64,000 bases of DNA from Corallibacter vietnamensis (GCF_039537875.1 NZ_BAABBI010000002.1:1-64000), one strand, 5' to 3'. Shown: positions 28,190 through 38,128, counted from the stretch's first letter. Notes: generated by a model from the letters alone, not told the origin. Made by a program: numbers and translations.

Positions 28190-28696
28190 TTAAAGTTTTA
28201 TACCTTGTGTTGTAAATGAGATACCTTGTTGCCCTGATGTAGAAATCATTACAGCTTCAAAGTAAGGCTCACTATTATTTGCGTTTGTTTTCCAATCAAA
28301 AATAAAATTGGCTCCAGAACCACCATGAGAATCTTTTTCATCTATGATGATTTCTAGGGTTTCTAACGGCTTTATATAAATGGGCTTTTTAAAGTAATTT
28401 CTAATTAAATCACCGTGCGTATTGTAATAATCTGCATTCAATATAAAAACAGAATCTTTTACACTGATATTTCTTAAACTTACTGTAGCAGTAAGACTTA
28501 TTGTTCTGTGTTCTGTCATACTATAAATTTCAGAATATACAGATAAGTAACTGCTGCCGCTTGCTAAACTCTCTTTTGTAGATAAGTCAATAAAACGTTC
28601 TTGCCAGTTTATTGGGTTTATAGAACTTAACTCCTTTGTGTCATTACATGATAATAAAATAACGCAGGAGAGTAGGTATATAAAAAGGTGCTTCAT
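28190..28696 (-). CDS. DUF3124-type lipoprotein
   Basis: 168 residues with a lipobox at VILLSCND (C17). The body fits DUF3124: YLSVYSEIYSM, TVSLRNISVKDSVF, ADYYNTHGDLIRNYFKKPIYIKPLETLEI split over two strands, and the conserved GGSGANFIFDW. The family's function is unknown. It precedes the methyltransferase gene by 6 bp. Confidence 0.72.
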   Translation of the reverse strand: MKHLFIYLLSCVILLSCNDTKELSSINPINWQERFIDLSTKESLASGSSYLSVYSEIYSMTEHRTISLTATVSLRNISVKDSVFILNADYYNTHGDLIRNYFKKPIYIKPLETLEIIIDEKDSHGGSGANFIFDWKTNANNSEPYFEAVMISTSGQQGISFTTQGIKL

Positions 28697-28748
28697 AATT
28701 AGGCTTGATTATTGACTCCTAAAATAACGATTTTGTATCGATCAACAA

Positions 28749-28777
28749 TTGGATTTCATTTTAAAAAAGTAATTTTG
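28749..28777 (+). promoter_or_regulatory. Promoter of the ctlX-like gene
   Basis: TTG (28749-28751), 18 bp, TAATTTTG (28770-28777), 20 bp before the ATG. It fits the Bacteroidota consensus. Confidence 0.75.
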
Positions 28778-28796
28778 CAGAAATAAGATAATTATT

Positions 28797-29732
28797 ATGC
28801 AACAAACAACAAATACAATTTTAATGATCCGTCCTATAAATTTCAGGATGAATGAGCAAACAGCTGTAAATAATTACTACCAAAAGGTGCTAGATAATTT
28901 ATTGCCAGATACCGTAAATGCAAAGGCACAACAAGAGTTTGACGCTTACGTAAGCAAACTTCGAGCTATTGGTGTTAACGTTGTGGTTGTTAGTGACTCA
29001 GAAGATTTTGATACACCAGATTCTATTTTTCCAAATAACTGGATATCATTTCATGAGAATGGAAATGTAGGCTTGTATCCTATGTTTGCTGAAAATAGAA
29101 GGCTTGAACGTAGAGAAGATGTACTTGTTGAATTAGAAAATCAAGGTTTCGAGATAAACCAAATAGTAGATTACACAAGTGCAGAAGAAGAGCAAGTATT
29201 TCTTGAAGGAACAGGAAGCTTGTTGTTAGATAGAGAAAATCGTATTGCATATTGTGCCTTATCACCAAGAGCAGATGAAGATTTGTTTATAGAGTTTTGT
29301 GAAGATTTTGAGTTTACGCCTGTTGTATTTACAGCTTTTCAAACAGTAAATAATACTCGAAAAGCAATTTATCATACAAATGTTATGATGTGTCTAGCAG
29401 AGACTTTTGCTGTGATATGTTTAGACTGTATTGATGATAAAAAAGAAAGAAAAAATGTTGTAAAACATTTGAAAGACACAGGAAAAGAAATTATTACAAT
29501 TACTGAAGACCAAGTAAATAACTTTGCTGGTAATATGTTGCAAGTAAAAGGTCAAAATGACGAACGTTTTTTAATAATGAGTCAGGCTGCTTATGATTCT
29601 TTAAGTCAGAGTCAAATAAAAACAATAGAAAAGCATTGTAAAATACTATCAAGTTCATTAGATACTATAGAAGCATGTGGTGGTGGAAGCGCGCGATGTA
29701 TGATGGCAGAAGTATTTTTGCCTAAAGCTTAA
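28797..29732 (+). CDS. ctlX: Citrulline-utilisation hydrolase CtlX-like (amidinotransferase fold)
   Basis: 311-residue guanidino-group-modifying enzyme of the arginine deiminase / DDAH superfamily. Conserved elements are TPDSIFPNNWIS (acidic residue binding the guanidinium), EGTGSLLLDRENR, the histidine in IYHTNVMM, and the C-terminal cysteine in EACGGGSARCM. By family it is expected to hydrolyse citrulline or a related ureido/guanidino substrate. The exact substrate is not certain. It is a single gene, convergent with the histidine kinase. Confidence 0.78.
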   Translation: MQQTTNTILMIRPINFRMNEQTAVNNYYQKVLDNLLPDTVNAKAQQEFDAYVSKLRAIGVNVVVVSDSEDFDTPDSIFPNNWISFHENGNVGLYPMFAENRRLERREDVLVELENQGFEINQIVDYTSAEEEQVFLEGTGSLLLDRENRIAYCALSPRADEDLFIEFCEDFEFTPVVFTAFQTVNNTRKAIYHTNVMMCLAETFAVICLDCIDDKKERKNVVKHLKDTGKEIITITEDQVNNFAGNMLQVKGQNDERFLIMSQAAYDSLSQSQIKTIEKHCKILSSSLDTIEACGGGSARCMMAEVFLPKA

Positions 29733-29735
29733 GAA

Positions 29736-31805
29736 TTAATTTTCTGGATTAGATTTAGGAAGCTCTACATAAAAAGTGCTTCCTACATTTAAGGTGCTTT
29801 CAACCCAAATTTTACCTTTGTTAAGTTCTACCAATTCTTTGCAAATAGTAAGCCCTAAACCTGTGCCTTTTTCATTTTTAGTGCCATTTGTAGTAAACGA
29901 GTTGTTTTTAAAAATTTTTTCTTTATTCTCTGGTGATATCCCAACTCCAGTGTCAGAAATGCTAATAACAGAATTTCCGTTGCTGATGTGGTTTGAAATA
30001 GTTATTGTATCTCCAGATTTGCTAAACTTAACAGCGTTTGTGAGTAAATTTTGAATGATTATTTCAATCATACTCCTGTCTGCATAAATAAAATCTTTTA
30101 GCGTATGATCTCTAAGAATTATACCTTTGTTTTCTATTTTTTGTTCAAGCAAATGAACTTTGTCTTCAAAAACTTCTTGAATATCAAATAAGCTAGGACT
30201 AGGTTCTAGTGCTTGCATTTGAGATTTTGACCAGTTTAATAAGTTAAAGAGCAGTAAAGAAGCATTATTAGCATTTTCGCTTAATTCAGGAATTAAATTA
30301 TCAAATTCGGTTTGTGATAAAGACCCTTCTTTTAGTAAATCAATAAACCCTTTTATGGAAGTTAGCGAATCTTTTAAATCGTGAGATACAATAGAAAACA
30401 ACCTGTCTTTTACTTTATTTATATCCTCTAAATGCTTTGTTTGTTCTAGAATGGCTTTGTTTTGAAGTTCTATTTTTTTGTTTTTCTCTTCTAGCTCATG
30501 TGTGTATTTAATACTGTTATTTCTTTTGAGGTATATGAGTATAAAAAAGGTTAAAACTACTGCAAAAGCAGCTAATAAAGCATAAAAAATTAGCTTGAGG
30601 TCATTAAGCTTTTTCTCATTTTCAGAATTTTCTTTTTTCTGCTCTGTAACAAGATATGATGTGTTAGAGTTATTAATATTTAAAGAGGTGTTTTCAATGA
30701 GAGTGTCTGTACTTTCTTTAATAGTAGGTTTTTGAATTTTTGCTTTTTCAAGTTTTGTTTTAAGTGAATAATACTCACGTTGCCAAATAAAAGCTCTGTC
30801 AAAGTTTTTGTTTGTAGAGTCTAAAGATTTTAAGAGTTTAAAGTTCTTTAAAAGCTCTTCGTTGTTATCTAAAGATTTAGCAATTGCATTCGCCTCAAGA
30901 AGTTGATTTTCGGCATATTTTAAACGGCGTTGTTGTATGTTTAAGTTACCTATGTTGTTTAATGAAATTAATAAACCTGATTTGTTTCCAAGCTTTCTAT
31001 TTAGCTTTAAGCTTTCTATCAGGTATTCAGAGGCTAATTCATAATCCTTAAACTGTAAGTGTTCACCACCAAGTTTAGGTAAAATTTCCCCTCTTAAAGA
31101 ATCGTTTTCCTCATCAATTAGGTCTAAAGTTTTTTCATAGTATTGAATAGCTTTTCTATGTTCTTTTTCTTGAGAGTATAATACAGCTAATGCTCTGTTG
31201 GTTTCTATTACAGCAGGCTTATCTTGTTGTAGTACTTGTAATTCTAAAGCGTTAAGGTAATAATCAATCGCTTTATCAGTAATTTGCATATTAGAGTATG
31301 CTATTGCCAAACTCTGGTAAGCTAAGCATAATTCTTTTGTAAGATGCCTTTTTTCAAGTTCTTTAATTGCAGATAAAGAATACTTAAGACCTTTCTCGTA
31401 ATTACCTCTTTCTATTTCTAATAATCCTATATTGTTGTTTACTCTTGCAACATGAAGCGTGTCTTTGAGTAGAAGAAATAAGCTTTTAGATTTTGAGTAA
31501 CTATCCATCGCATTGATGTAGTCATCTTTTTTTGTATAAATTAAAGCTTTGTAGTAAGCTATTTTGGCTATCCCTTTTTCGTAATTTAAATTAGCAGATA
31601 GTTTCTCGCTTTGAGAAGCATATTTTAAAGCTTTATCATAATCTTTTGTTTGATAAAGGGCTTCAACAAGCCTTAAAGATGTTTTTATTTTTGATGTATC
31701 TGTTTTTTGAAATGCTAATTGAATAGCAAGACTATCTTGTACATTGGTTTGAGAATAACCAACGCAAACAAAAATAAAAACAAACAACGTAAATAACTTT
31801 CTCAT
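29736..31805 (-). CDS. Tetratricopeptide-repeat sensor histidine kinase
   Basis: 689 residues. The signal peptide (1-18) is followed by about seven TPR units in the periplasm (about 35-345) and a transmembrane helix (about 404-425, LIFYALLAAFAVVL). A coiled-coil and the HisKA box LFSIVSHDLKDSL, with phosphoacceptor H475, come next. The HATPase domain has NLLTNAVKFS, SDTGVGIS and GTGLGLTICKEL. TPR-HisKA proteins are common in Flavobacteriaceae and usually lack a linked response regulator, as here. The signal is unknown. Confidence 0.92.
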   Translation of the reverse strand: MRKLFTLFVFIFVCVGYSQTNVQDSLAIQLAFQKTDTSKIKTSLRLVEALYQTKDYDKALKYASQSEKLSANLNYEKGIAKIAYYKALIYTKKDDYINAMDSYSKSKSLFLLLKDTLHVARVNNNIGLLEIERGNYEKGLKYSLSAIKELEKRHLTKELCLAYQSLAIAYSNMQITDKAIDYYLNALELQVLQQDKPAVIETNRALAVLYSQEKEHRKAIQYYEKTLDLIDEENDSLRGEILPKLGGEHLQFKDYELASEYLIESLKLNRKLGNKSGLLISLNNIGNLNIQQRRLKYAENQLLEANAIAKSLDNNEELLKNFKLLKSLDSTNKNFDRAFIWQREYYSLKTKLEKAKIQKPTIKESTDTLIENTSLNINNSNTSYLVTEQKKENSENEKKLNDLKLIFYALLAAFAVVLTFFILIYLKRNNSIKYTHELEEKNKKIELQNKAILEQTKHLEDINKVKDRLFSIVSHDLKDSLTSIKGFIDLLKEGSLSQTEFDNLIPELSENANNASLLLFNLLNWSKSQMQALEPSPSLFDIQEVFEDKVHLLEQKIENKGIILRDHTLKDFIYADRSMIEIIIQNLLTNAVKFSKSGDTITISNHISNGNSVISISDTGVGISPENKEKIFKNNSFTTNGTKNEKGTGLGLTICKELVELNKGKIWVESTLNVGSTFYVELPKSNPEN

Positions 31806-32185
31806 TTAGTCATAGGGCAGTAGTAAACCAAGCTTAACTTATATCCATAAAAGGAAACCTCTAGGAAGTCTAGCGAATGTTAGTTAGTTTAAAAAAACCC
31901 ATTAATTTGGGGTGTTAATAGCATTACCAAACAAAAATTGAAAAAAGAGACCTAAAAAGCTAATTTTTAGGATTTACTACCAAAAAATTAGTTTAAGTGA
32001 TAGCTAAATTTTTATCAAAAAAAAACGTAATCGACTAACAGTAAAAATCATAGAAAAAAAACACTTTTGTCGATGAAATGCACTTTAGATTTTGTCCTTA
32101 AAAGGCACGTTTTTTTATAATCAATTATATATAACACGTAACGTTAATAAAAATCTTATCTTTGCAACCTTAAAAATAAATCTCA
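31806..32185. other. 380-bp divergent intergenic region with competing hairpins
   Basis: No gene is supported here. CCTAAAAA (31951-31958) pairs with TTTTTAGG (31964-31971). The overlapping CTAATTTTT (31960-31968) can instead pair with AAAAATTAG (31983-31991). On the minus strand the first hairpin is followed by a T-rich stretch, as in an attenuator before the histidine kinase. At the right end TATCTTTG (32157-32164) is a probable -7 box for argS. AT richness means chance pairing is possible. Confidence 0.4.
32157..32164 (+). promoter_or_regulatory. Probable -7 element of argS
   Basis: TATCTTTG fits TAnnTTTG and lies 21 bp before the argS ATG. There is no TTG at the ideal -33 distance. Confidence 0.5.
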
Positions 32186-33964
32186 ATGAATCTACAAAAC
32201 ACCTTATCTAATCAAGTGAAAGAGGCTGTAAAAACAATTTACAAAGCCCAATTAGAAACCGTAGAATTTCAAGCAACACGAAGAGAGTTTGCTGGAGATA
32301 TTACTGTAGTCGTGTTTCCTGTGTTGCGTGTTGTAAAAGGTAACCCAGTGCAGATAGGAGAATCTATAGGGAATTATTTGGTAGAGCATGTAGATTTTGT
32401 AAAAGCTTTTAATGTTGTAAAGGGATTTTTAAATATTGAAATCGCAGATGCTTATTATGTAAACTTTTTCAATAGTATAAGTAATGATCCAAGTTACGGC
32501 TTTGTAACTCCAAAAGCTGATGAAAAAGCTGTTATGGTTGAGTATTCATCACCAAATACCAATAAACCTCTTCATTTAGGACATATTAGAAACAACTTAT
32601 TAGGTTACAGTGTAGCTGAAATAATAAAAGCATCTGGTAAGAAGGTATATAAAACACAGATTATAAACGACAGAGGGATACATATTTGTAAAAGTATGTT
32701 AGCATGGAAACGATTTGGAAATGGAGAAACGCCAGAAACAACCGGGCTGAAAGGAGACAAATTAGTAGGTAATTACTATGTGAAATTTGACCAAGAGTAC
32801 AAAAAAGAAATAGAAGCATTAATAAAAGAAGGCAAATCTGAAGAAGAAGCAAAAAAGCAAGCGCCTATTTTGATTGAAGCTCAAGAAATGTTGCAAAAAT
32901 GGGAGGCAGGTAATGATGAAGTTGTTGCGCTTTGGAAAACTATGAATGGTTGGGTTTATGATGGTTTTGACGTTACCTACAAGAATTTAGGAGTAAATTT
33001 TGATGCTTTGTACTACGAAAGTCAAACATATCTTTTAGGAAAAGAGTTTGTCACTGCAGGTTTAGAATCAGGAGTGTTTTATAAAAAAGAAGACGGTTCA
33101 GTTTGGTGTGACCTTACAGAGGATGGATTGGATGAAAAAATTGTACTTCGTTCCGACGGAACAGCAGTTTATATGACACAAGATATTGGAACTGCAATAC
33201 AGCGTATTAAAGATTATCCAGATGTTGGAGGGATGGTTTATACTGTAGGTAATGAACAAGACTATCATTTTAAGGTATTGTTTTTAATTCTTAAAAAACT
33301 TGGCTTTGATTGGGCTAAAAATCTTTTTCACTTAAGCTATGGTATGGTAGACTTACCTTCTGGAAAAATGAAGAGTAGAGAAGGTACAGTTGTAGATGCT
33401 GACGACTTAATTGTTGAAATGAGTAATACCGCTGAAGAGATTTCTGAAGAACTAGGGAAACTTGATGGTTATACAGAACAAGAAAAAAAAGATGTATATA
33501 AAACAATAGGCTTAGGCGCATTAAAATATTTCATACTAAAAGTAGATCCAAAAAAGCGTATTCTTTTTGACCCTAAAGACTCTGTAGATTTTCAAGGAAA
33601 TACAGGACCTTTTATTCAGTATACCTATGCTAGAATTCAAGCTATTTTAAGAAAAGCTAATTTTGATATGTCTGTTAATATAACAAACATAAAACTTCAT
33701 GAAAAAGAAAAGGAACTTATTAAACAATTAGAGTTGTTCCCGGATATTATCCAGCAAGCAGCAAGCAATTATAGCCCAGCTTTAATAGCTAATTATACAT
33801 ATGATTTGGTAAAAGAATTCAACTCTTTTTATCAAAATGTATCAATTTTAGGAGCTGATATTGAAACCGAAAAGATTTTTAGAGTTCAGCTATCTCAATC
33901 AGTTGCAAATACTATAAGAAACGCTTTTTCATTATTAGGTATACAAGTGCCAGAGCGTATGTAA
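32186..33964 (+). CDS. argS: Arginyl-tRNA synthetase
   Basis: Class I synthetase of 592 residues. The N-terminal additional domain is followed by the HIGH signature in SPNTNKPLHLGHIRNN and a KMSKS-type loop in GKMKSREGTVVDADDL. The anticodon-binding domain ends in the typical NAFSLLGIQVPERM. Length and ending are typical. It is a single-gene unit. Confidence 0.97.
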   Translation: MNLQNTLSNQVKEAVKTIYKAQLETVEFQATRREFAGDITVVVFPVLRVVKGNPVQIGESIGNYLVEHVDFVKAFNVVKGFLNIEIADAYYVNFFNSISNDPSYGFVTPKADEKAVMVEYSSPNTNKPLHLGHIRNNLLGYSVAEIIKASGKKVYKTQIINDRGIHICKSMLAWKRFGNGETPETTGLKGDKLVGNYYVKFDQEYKKEIEALIKEGKSEEEAKKQAPILIEAQEMLQKWEAGNDEVVALWKTMNGWVYDGFDVTYKNLGVNFDALYYESQTYLLGKEFVTAGLESGVFYKKEDGSVWCDLTEDGLDEKIVLRSDGTAVYMTQDIGTAIQRIKDYPDVGGMVYTVGNEQDYHFKVLFLILKKLGFDWAKNLFHLSYGMVDLPSGKMKSREGTVVDADDLIVEMSNTAEEISEELGKLDGYTEQEKKDVYKTIGLGALKYFILKVDPKKRILFDPKDSVDFQGNTGPFIQYTYARIQAILRKANFDMSVNITNIKLHEKEKELIKQLELFPDIIQQAASNYSPALIANYTYDLVKEFNSFYQNVSILGADIETEKIFRVQLSQSVANTIRNAFSLLGIQVPERM

Positions 33965-34051
33965 TTGTGCTTTTATAAAAAATAAGTTTTATTTTTTATA
34001 AACCAAATTCGTGAAATTTACGTATAATTAATAGTAACTAAAAAAATAATT

Positions 34052-34822
34052 ATGAAGCTTAACTATATTTTTTATTTGTTTTTATCCCTTTTAGTATTGT
34101 CTTGTTCAGATGACGATGCTTCTAATTCAAATATACTTACAGGTAGATTAGCAAACCAATTATCAGCAGGACAATCTTCAAACGATTTGCTTTCTGCAAA
34201 TAGGTTTACAAGCATGGTTGTTGAGGTTGTTTATGTAGAAGGTTTTGAACCAACACAAGCAGCAATAAACCATTTTACATCATTTCTAGAAGATAGAACA
34301 TTTAAACCTGATGGTATTACAGTAGAAAAAAGAGCTATTGCATCACCAGGATTAGCATCTTATACCATTAATGATATAATTGCAATAGAAGATGCAAATA
34401 GAACCAGATTTAATACGGAGAACCAAATTGCCGTATGGGCATTTTTTGCAGATGCTGAATCTGCTAGCAATTCAGGGTCAGGAGTGGTTTTAGGTACAGC
34501 ATACAGAAATACATCGTTTGTTATTTTTGAAGAAACGATTTCTAGCTTTAGTGACGAACCTTTAGAGCCAAGTAGAAATGTACTAGAATCTGTAGTTATA
34601 GAGCATGAATTTGGTCACATACTAGGATTAACTAATCTGGGAGCTCCTTTACAATCTAATCATGAAGATGGTGCACATCCAAAACATTGTAATGTTGAAG
34701 ACTGCTTGATGTATTGGACAGCAGAAACTGGAAGTGGTATTATAGATATGGTTTCTGGTGGGAATATTCCAACTTTAGATGCGCAATGTATTGCCGACTT
34801 ACAGGCAAACGGCGGGCGATAA
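34052..34822 (+). CDS. Archaemetzincin-like zinc metalloprotease lipoprotein
   Basis: 256-residue lipoprotein (lipobox LVLSCSD, C18). A metzincin-type zinc site HEFGHILGLTN lies at 185-195, with the three usual ligand positions H185, H189 and here N195 instead of histidine. Downstream C213-x4-C218-x-M220 (CNVEDCLM) resembles the CX4CXM motif of archaemetzincins and supplies the methionine of a Met-turn. The protein is probably anchored outside the cytoplasm. Substrate is unknown. It could equally be called a generic membrane metalloprotease. Confidence 0.72.
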   Translation: MKLNYIFYLFLSLLVLSCSDDDASNSNILTGRLANQLSAGQSSNDLLSANRFTSMVVEVVYVEGFEPTQAAINHFTSFLEDRTFKPDGITVEKRAIASPGLASYTINDIIAIEDANRTRFNTENQIAVWAFFADAESASNSGSGVVLGTAYRNTSFVIFEETISSFSDEPLEPSRNVLESVVIEHEFGHILGLTNLGAPLQSNHEDGAHPKHCNVEDCLMYWTAETGSGIIDMVSGGNIPTLDAQCIADLQANGGR

Positions 34823-34850
34823 TAACAATAAAAATAATCTTAAAATATTG

Positions 34851-34886
34851 AAACTGCTTGATGTTAAATCATAGCAGTTTTTTTTT
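34851..34886 (+). terminator. Terminator of the metalloprotease gene
   Basis: AAACTGCT (34851-34858) pairs with AGCAGTTT, with extra pairs GAT/ATC inside, followed by T8. Confidence 0.82.
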
Positions 34887-34953
34887 ACACAATATTAGTC
34901 ATCACCTAGTAGATGATAATTAAATTCTAGCGATAAAACCGTAGATTTGTAGC

Positions 34954-35550
34954 ATGCAAAAAGCGATTCAGCAGTTTATACCAGAAGCAGCAGTGTCAAA
35001 AGTTTTTAAACTTTTAGAAAATGAAGATTTAATTGTAAAAATTAAACAAGAAAGAAAAACTCGCCATGGCGATTACAGGCGTTTTCCAGATGGCAGGCAT
35101 CAAATAACTGTAAATGCTAATTTAAATCAATATCGTTTTTTAATAACTTTAATACATGAAGTAGCGCATTTTGAAACTTACAAAAACTATGGGTTTAAAG
35201 TCAAACCTCATGGTAAAGAATGGAAATATACATTTCAAAGATTAATGTTACCGTTTATAAACCCAGATATTTTTCCAAATCAATTACTGCCATTAATAGC
35301 ACAACATTTTAAGAGCCCTAAAGCTAGTAGCGATACAGATGTTAATTTAGCGTTAGCTTTAAAACAATTTGACGAACCTAATAATAAAACGTATATTTTT
35401 GAAGTCCCATTAGGGAGTACATTTAAGTTATATAATAACAGAGTGTTTAAAAAAGGAAATAAACGTACTAAACGTTATGAGTGTGTTGAGATTGCAACAG
35501 GAAAATTGTATCTTTTCAGCCCGAATGCAGAAGTAGAAGTTATCAATTGA
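34954..35550 (+). CDS. SprT-like zinc metallopeptidase-domain protein
   Basis: 198 residues with the zinc motif HEVAHF (68-73) and the downstream HGKEW (85-89), the layout of SprT/Spartan domains, which in eukaryotes process DNA-protein crosslinks. In bacteria the role is undefined. It lies 20 bp upstream of the mannose-1-phosphate guanylyltransferase gene and probably starts a three-gene operon. Confidence 0.85.
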   Translation: MQKAIQQFIPEAAVSKVFKLLENEDLIVKIKQERKTRHGDYRRFPDGRHQITVNANLNQYRFLITLIHEVAHFETYKNYGFKVKPHGKEWKYTFQRLMLPFINPDIFPNQLLPLIAQHFKSPKASSDTDVNLALALKQFDEPNNKTYIFEVPLGSTFKLYNNRVFKKGNKRTKRYECVEIATGKLYLFSPNAEVEVIN

Positions 35551-35570
35551 AGTAAGATAAATCATTATCA

Positions 35571-36650
35571 ATGAACAAAAATTATTATGCCATTTTAATG
35601 GCAGGAGGTGTAGGATCACGTTTTTGGCCTGTAAGTAAAGAAGCTTTTCCAAAGCAGTTTCACGATATGCTAGGAACAGGAGAAACACTCTTTCAAAGAA
35701 CTTTTAATAGACTAGGAAAAGTAATTCCAAAAGAAAATATTTTTATACTCACAAACGAGCGTTATAATGATTTGGTGCTTGAGCAATTACCTGAAGTTTC
35801 TGAAAGACAGGTGGTTTTAGAGCCGGCCATGAGGAATACAGCGCCGTGTATTTTATATGCGTCTTTAAAAGTTCAAAAAGAAAACCCGGATGCTATGATG
35901 ATTGTAGCACCTAGTGATCACTGGATTGAAGATGAGGAAGCCTTTACTGAAAATGTGCAACAAGCTTTTGATTTTTGTACAAAAAATGATGCATTAATGA
36001 CATTAGGAATTCAACCAACATTTCCCAATACTGGATATGGTTATATAGAGTTTGATAAGGCGCCTAATAAAGCAATAAAGGTTGTTAATCAGTTTAGAGA
36101 AAAGCCAGATTATCAAACAGCCAAACAGTTTATAGAGCAAGGTAACTTTCTTTGGAACGCCGGGATTTTTATGTGGAGTGCAAAAAGTGTTATTAAAGCA
36201 TTTCAAAATAACCAGCCCGAATTATTTAAGCTTTTTGAAAAAGGTACAGAAGTATACAACACAAGCCAAGAACAAAAATTTATAGATGAAAACTATAAAC
36301 TAGCCGAAAACATCTCTGTAGATTATGCTATAATGGAATCATCAAAAAACGTTTATGTGATTCCTGCTAATTTTGATTGGAGTGATTTAGGTACATGGGG
36401 CAGTTTATACGATAAATTAGAGAAGGATAGCAACAATAATGCTGTAGTTAATGCAAAGACATTAACAGATGATGCGTCAGGAAATATGATTAGAACTTCA
36501 AAGGAGAAGGTGGTCGTGATTGACGGTTTAAATGATTATATAGTTGTAGATGATAACGAAGTTTTACTTATATTTCCTAAAGCAAAAGAACAAGATATTA
36601 AAAAAGTGCTTCAACAAGTCAAAGATAAATTTGGCGAGCATTATGGATAA
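35571..36650 (+). CDS. manC: Mannose-1-phosphate guanylyltransferase
   Basis: 359-residue nucleotidyltransferase making GDP-mannose from GTP and mannose-1-P for surface polysaccharides. The pyrophosphorylase signature AGGVGSRFWPVSKEAFPKQF begins at about residue 11. VAPSDHWIED and FEKGTEVY-type elements follow. It is the short, mono-functional form without a C-terminal phosphomannose isomerase domain. It is 2 bp upstream of the DUF389 gene. Confidence 0.92.
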   Translation: MNKNYYAILMAGGVGSRFWPVSKEAFPKQFHDMLGTGETLFQRTFNRLGKVIPKENIFILTNERYNDLVLEQLPEVSERQVVLEPAMRNTAPCILYASLKVQKENPDAMMIVAPSDHWIEDEEAFTENVQQAFDFCTKNDALMTLGIQPTFPNTGYGYIEFDKAPNKAIKVVNQFREKPDYQTAKQFIEQGNFLWNAGIFMWSAKSVIKAFQNNQPELFKLFEKGTEVYNTSQEQKFIDENYKLAENISVDYAIMESSKNVYVIPANFDWSDLGTWGSLYDKLEKDSNNNAVVNAKTLTDDASGNMIRTSKEKVVVIDGLNDYIVVDDNEVLLIFPKAKEQDIKKVLQQVKDKFGEHYG

Positions 36651-36652
36651 TT

Positions 36653-38125
36653 ATGGAAGAAAATAAATTTAATTTTTCTGAAGAAGAAACACAACAAAAA
36701 GCCCAAGCAGTTGAGCAATCTAAAGAGGCTCTAAAAAAAGATGCCAAGGGTTTATTACATAGTATAAAAACGTTTTTTAGTGAACTATTAGATTTTAGAG
36801 ACGATACAGATAGAGATGCAACTGTTGAAGCAATAAAAAACGATATTCCTTTTAAAGGCGCTACCGCCTGGATTTTGGTTTGTTCAATTTTTGTTGCATC
36901 AATAGGGCTAAATGCCAACTCTACAGCAGTAGTTATTGGAGCTATGTTAATATCACCATTAATGGGGCCAATTTTAGGTGTTGGTTTATCTGTTGCAATA
37001 AATGACATTGATACATTAAAAAAATCGTTGGTAAACTTGGCAGTAATGATTGTTTTAAGTTTACTTACGGCATTTCTATTTTTTAGATTTTTCCCTTTAA
37101 GTGAGGATACATCAGAACTTTTAGGCCGTGTAAAACCAGATATCCGTGATGTTTTAATAGCCTTTTTTGGCGGTTCTGCATTAATAATTGCACGTACAAA
37201 AAAAGGCACTATAGCTTCTGTGATTTTTGGTGTAGCAATTGCAACAGCATTAATGCCGCCGTTGTGTACAGCGGGTTACGGTTTGGCAAAAGGAAGGCCA
37301 GATTATTTTATTCAGGCCATGTATTTATTTACTATAAATACCATATTTATTGCTCTAGCAACATTTATAGTCCTTAAAGTGCTGCGCTTTCCTATGCTTA
37401 AGTATGCAAATTCTAAAAAACGAAAGCGTATCTCTCAAATAGCTACATTTCTAGCTATTTTAGTTATGATTCCTGCAGGCTATACCTTTATTACTGTTTT
37501 AAGGGAAAGTAACTTTAATAGAGATGCAGCATTGTTTGTGAATAATGAATTAAAGTCATTACCGCATGCGGCTTATATTCAAAAAAATGCTGATTATAAA
37601 TATTCTGATGAAGAGAATGTTAAATCAAAAATTGTTATAAATACATTTGGACTTGATGAATTGCCAGAGTCTACTGTGGCGCTTTTAGAAAGCAGAATGA
37701 AAACATATAAATCTTTAAATAATACAGAATTATTGCTAAACCAAAATAGGAATAAGTATGTAGATAATTTAAAGTATATGGAAGAAATTAGATATAGAGA
37801 TTCTTTAGACATACTTTCTCAAAATCAAAAAATTGCGTTTTTAGAGAACAAAATGAAACGCTTAAACATGTTAGAGCGAAATACAATTCCTTTTGAGGAA
37901 ATAACAAAAGAGGTACAAATAAATTACGAAGGTTTAGATCAGTTGTCTTATTCTAGCGTAATTACTTCAAATTTCAAAAAGATTGATACGCTTTATGTGT
38001 TTATAACAAAATGGAGCGACTCTATAAATGACGAAACATTTATAAATAAAGAGCAAGATAAGCTAGAAAAATGGTTGAAGTTTAAATTAGACTTGGATAC
38101 ATTGTTAGTTACAAGGCGTAAGTAA
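36653..38125 (+). CDS. DUF389 multispanning membrane protein
   Basis: 490 residues. The cytoplasmic N-terminus is followed by the DUF389 core of about six to eight hydrophobic segments (about 68-290) with VVIGAMLISPLMGPILGVG and a second segment ALMPPLCTAGYGLAKG. The long C-terminal soluble region (about 300-490) contains a predicted coiled coil. Function is unknown. The glycine/proline-rich repeated core hints at a transporter or channel. It ends the sprT-like/manC run and converges on the MlaF-like gene with a 3-bp gap. Confidence 0.83.
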   Translation: MEENKFNFSEEETQQKAQAVEQSKEALKKDAKGLLHSIKTFFSELLDFRDDTDRDATVEAIKNDIPFKGATAWILVCSIFVASIGLNANSTAVVIGAMLISPLMGPILGVGLSVAINDIDTLKKSLVNLAVMIVLSLLTAFLFFRFFPLSEDTSELLGRVKPDIRDVLIAFFGGSALIIARTKKGTIASVIFGVAIATALMPPLCTAGYGLAKGRPDYFIQAMYLFTINTIFIALATFIVLKVLRFPMLKYANSKKRKRISQIATFLAILVMIPAGYTFITVLRESNFNRDAALFVNNELKSLPHAAYIQKNADYKYSDEENVKSKIVINTFGLDELPESTVALLESRMKTYKSLNNTELLLNQNRNKYVDNLKYMEEIRYRDSLDILSQNQKIAFLENKMKRLNMLERNTIPFEEITKEVQINYEGLDQLSYSSVITSNFKKIDTLYVFITKWSDSINDETFINKEQDKLEKWLKFKLDLDTLLVTRRK

Positions 38126-38128
38126 TAG

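Noticed and set aside
36619..37209. 196-residue antisense open frame over the DUF389 gene
   Set aside because: The plus strand has clear DUF389 homology with membrane segments; the antisense frame is low-complexity S/K/T and explained by codon bias.
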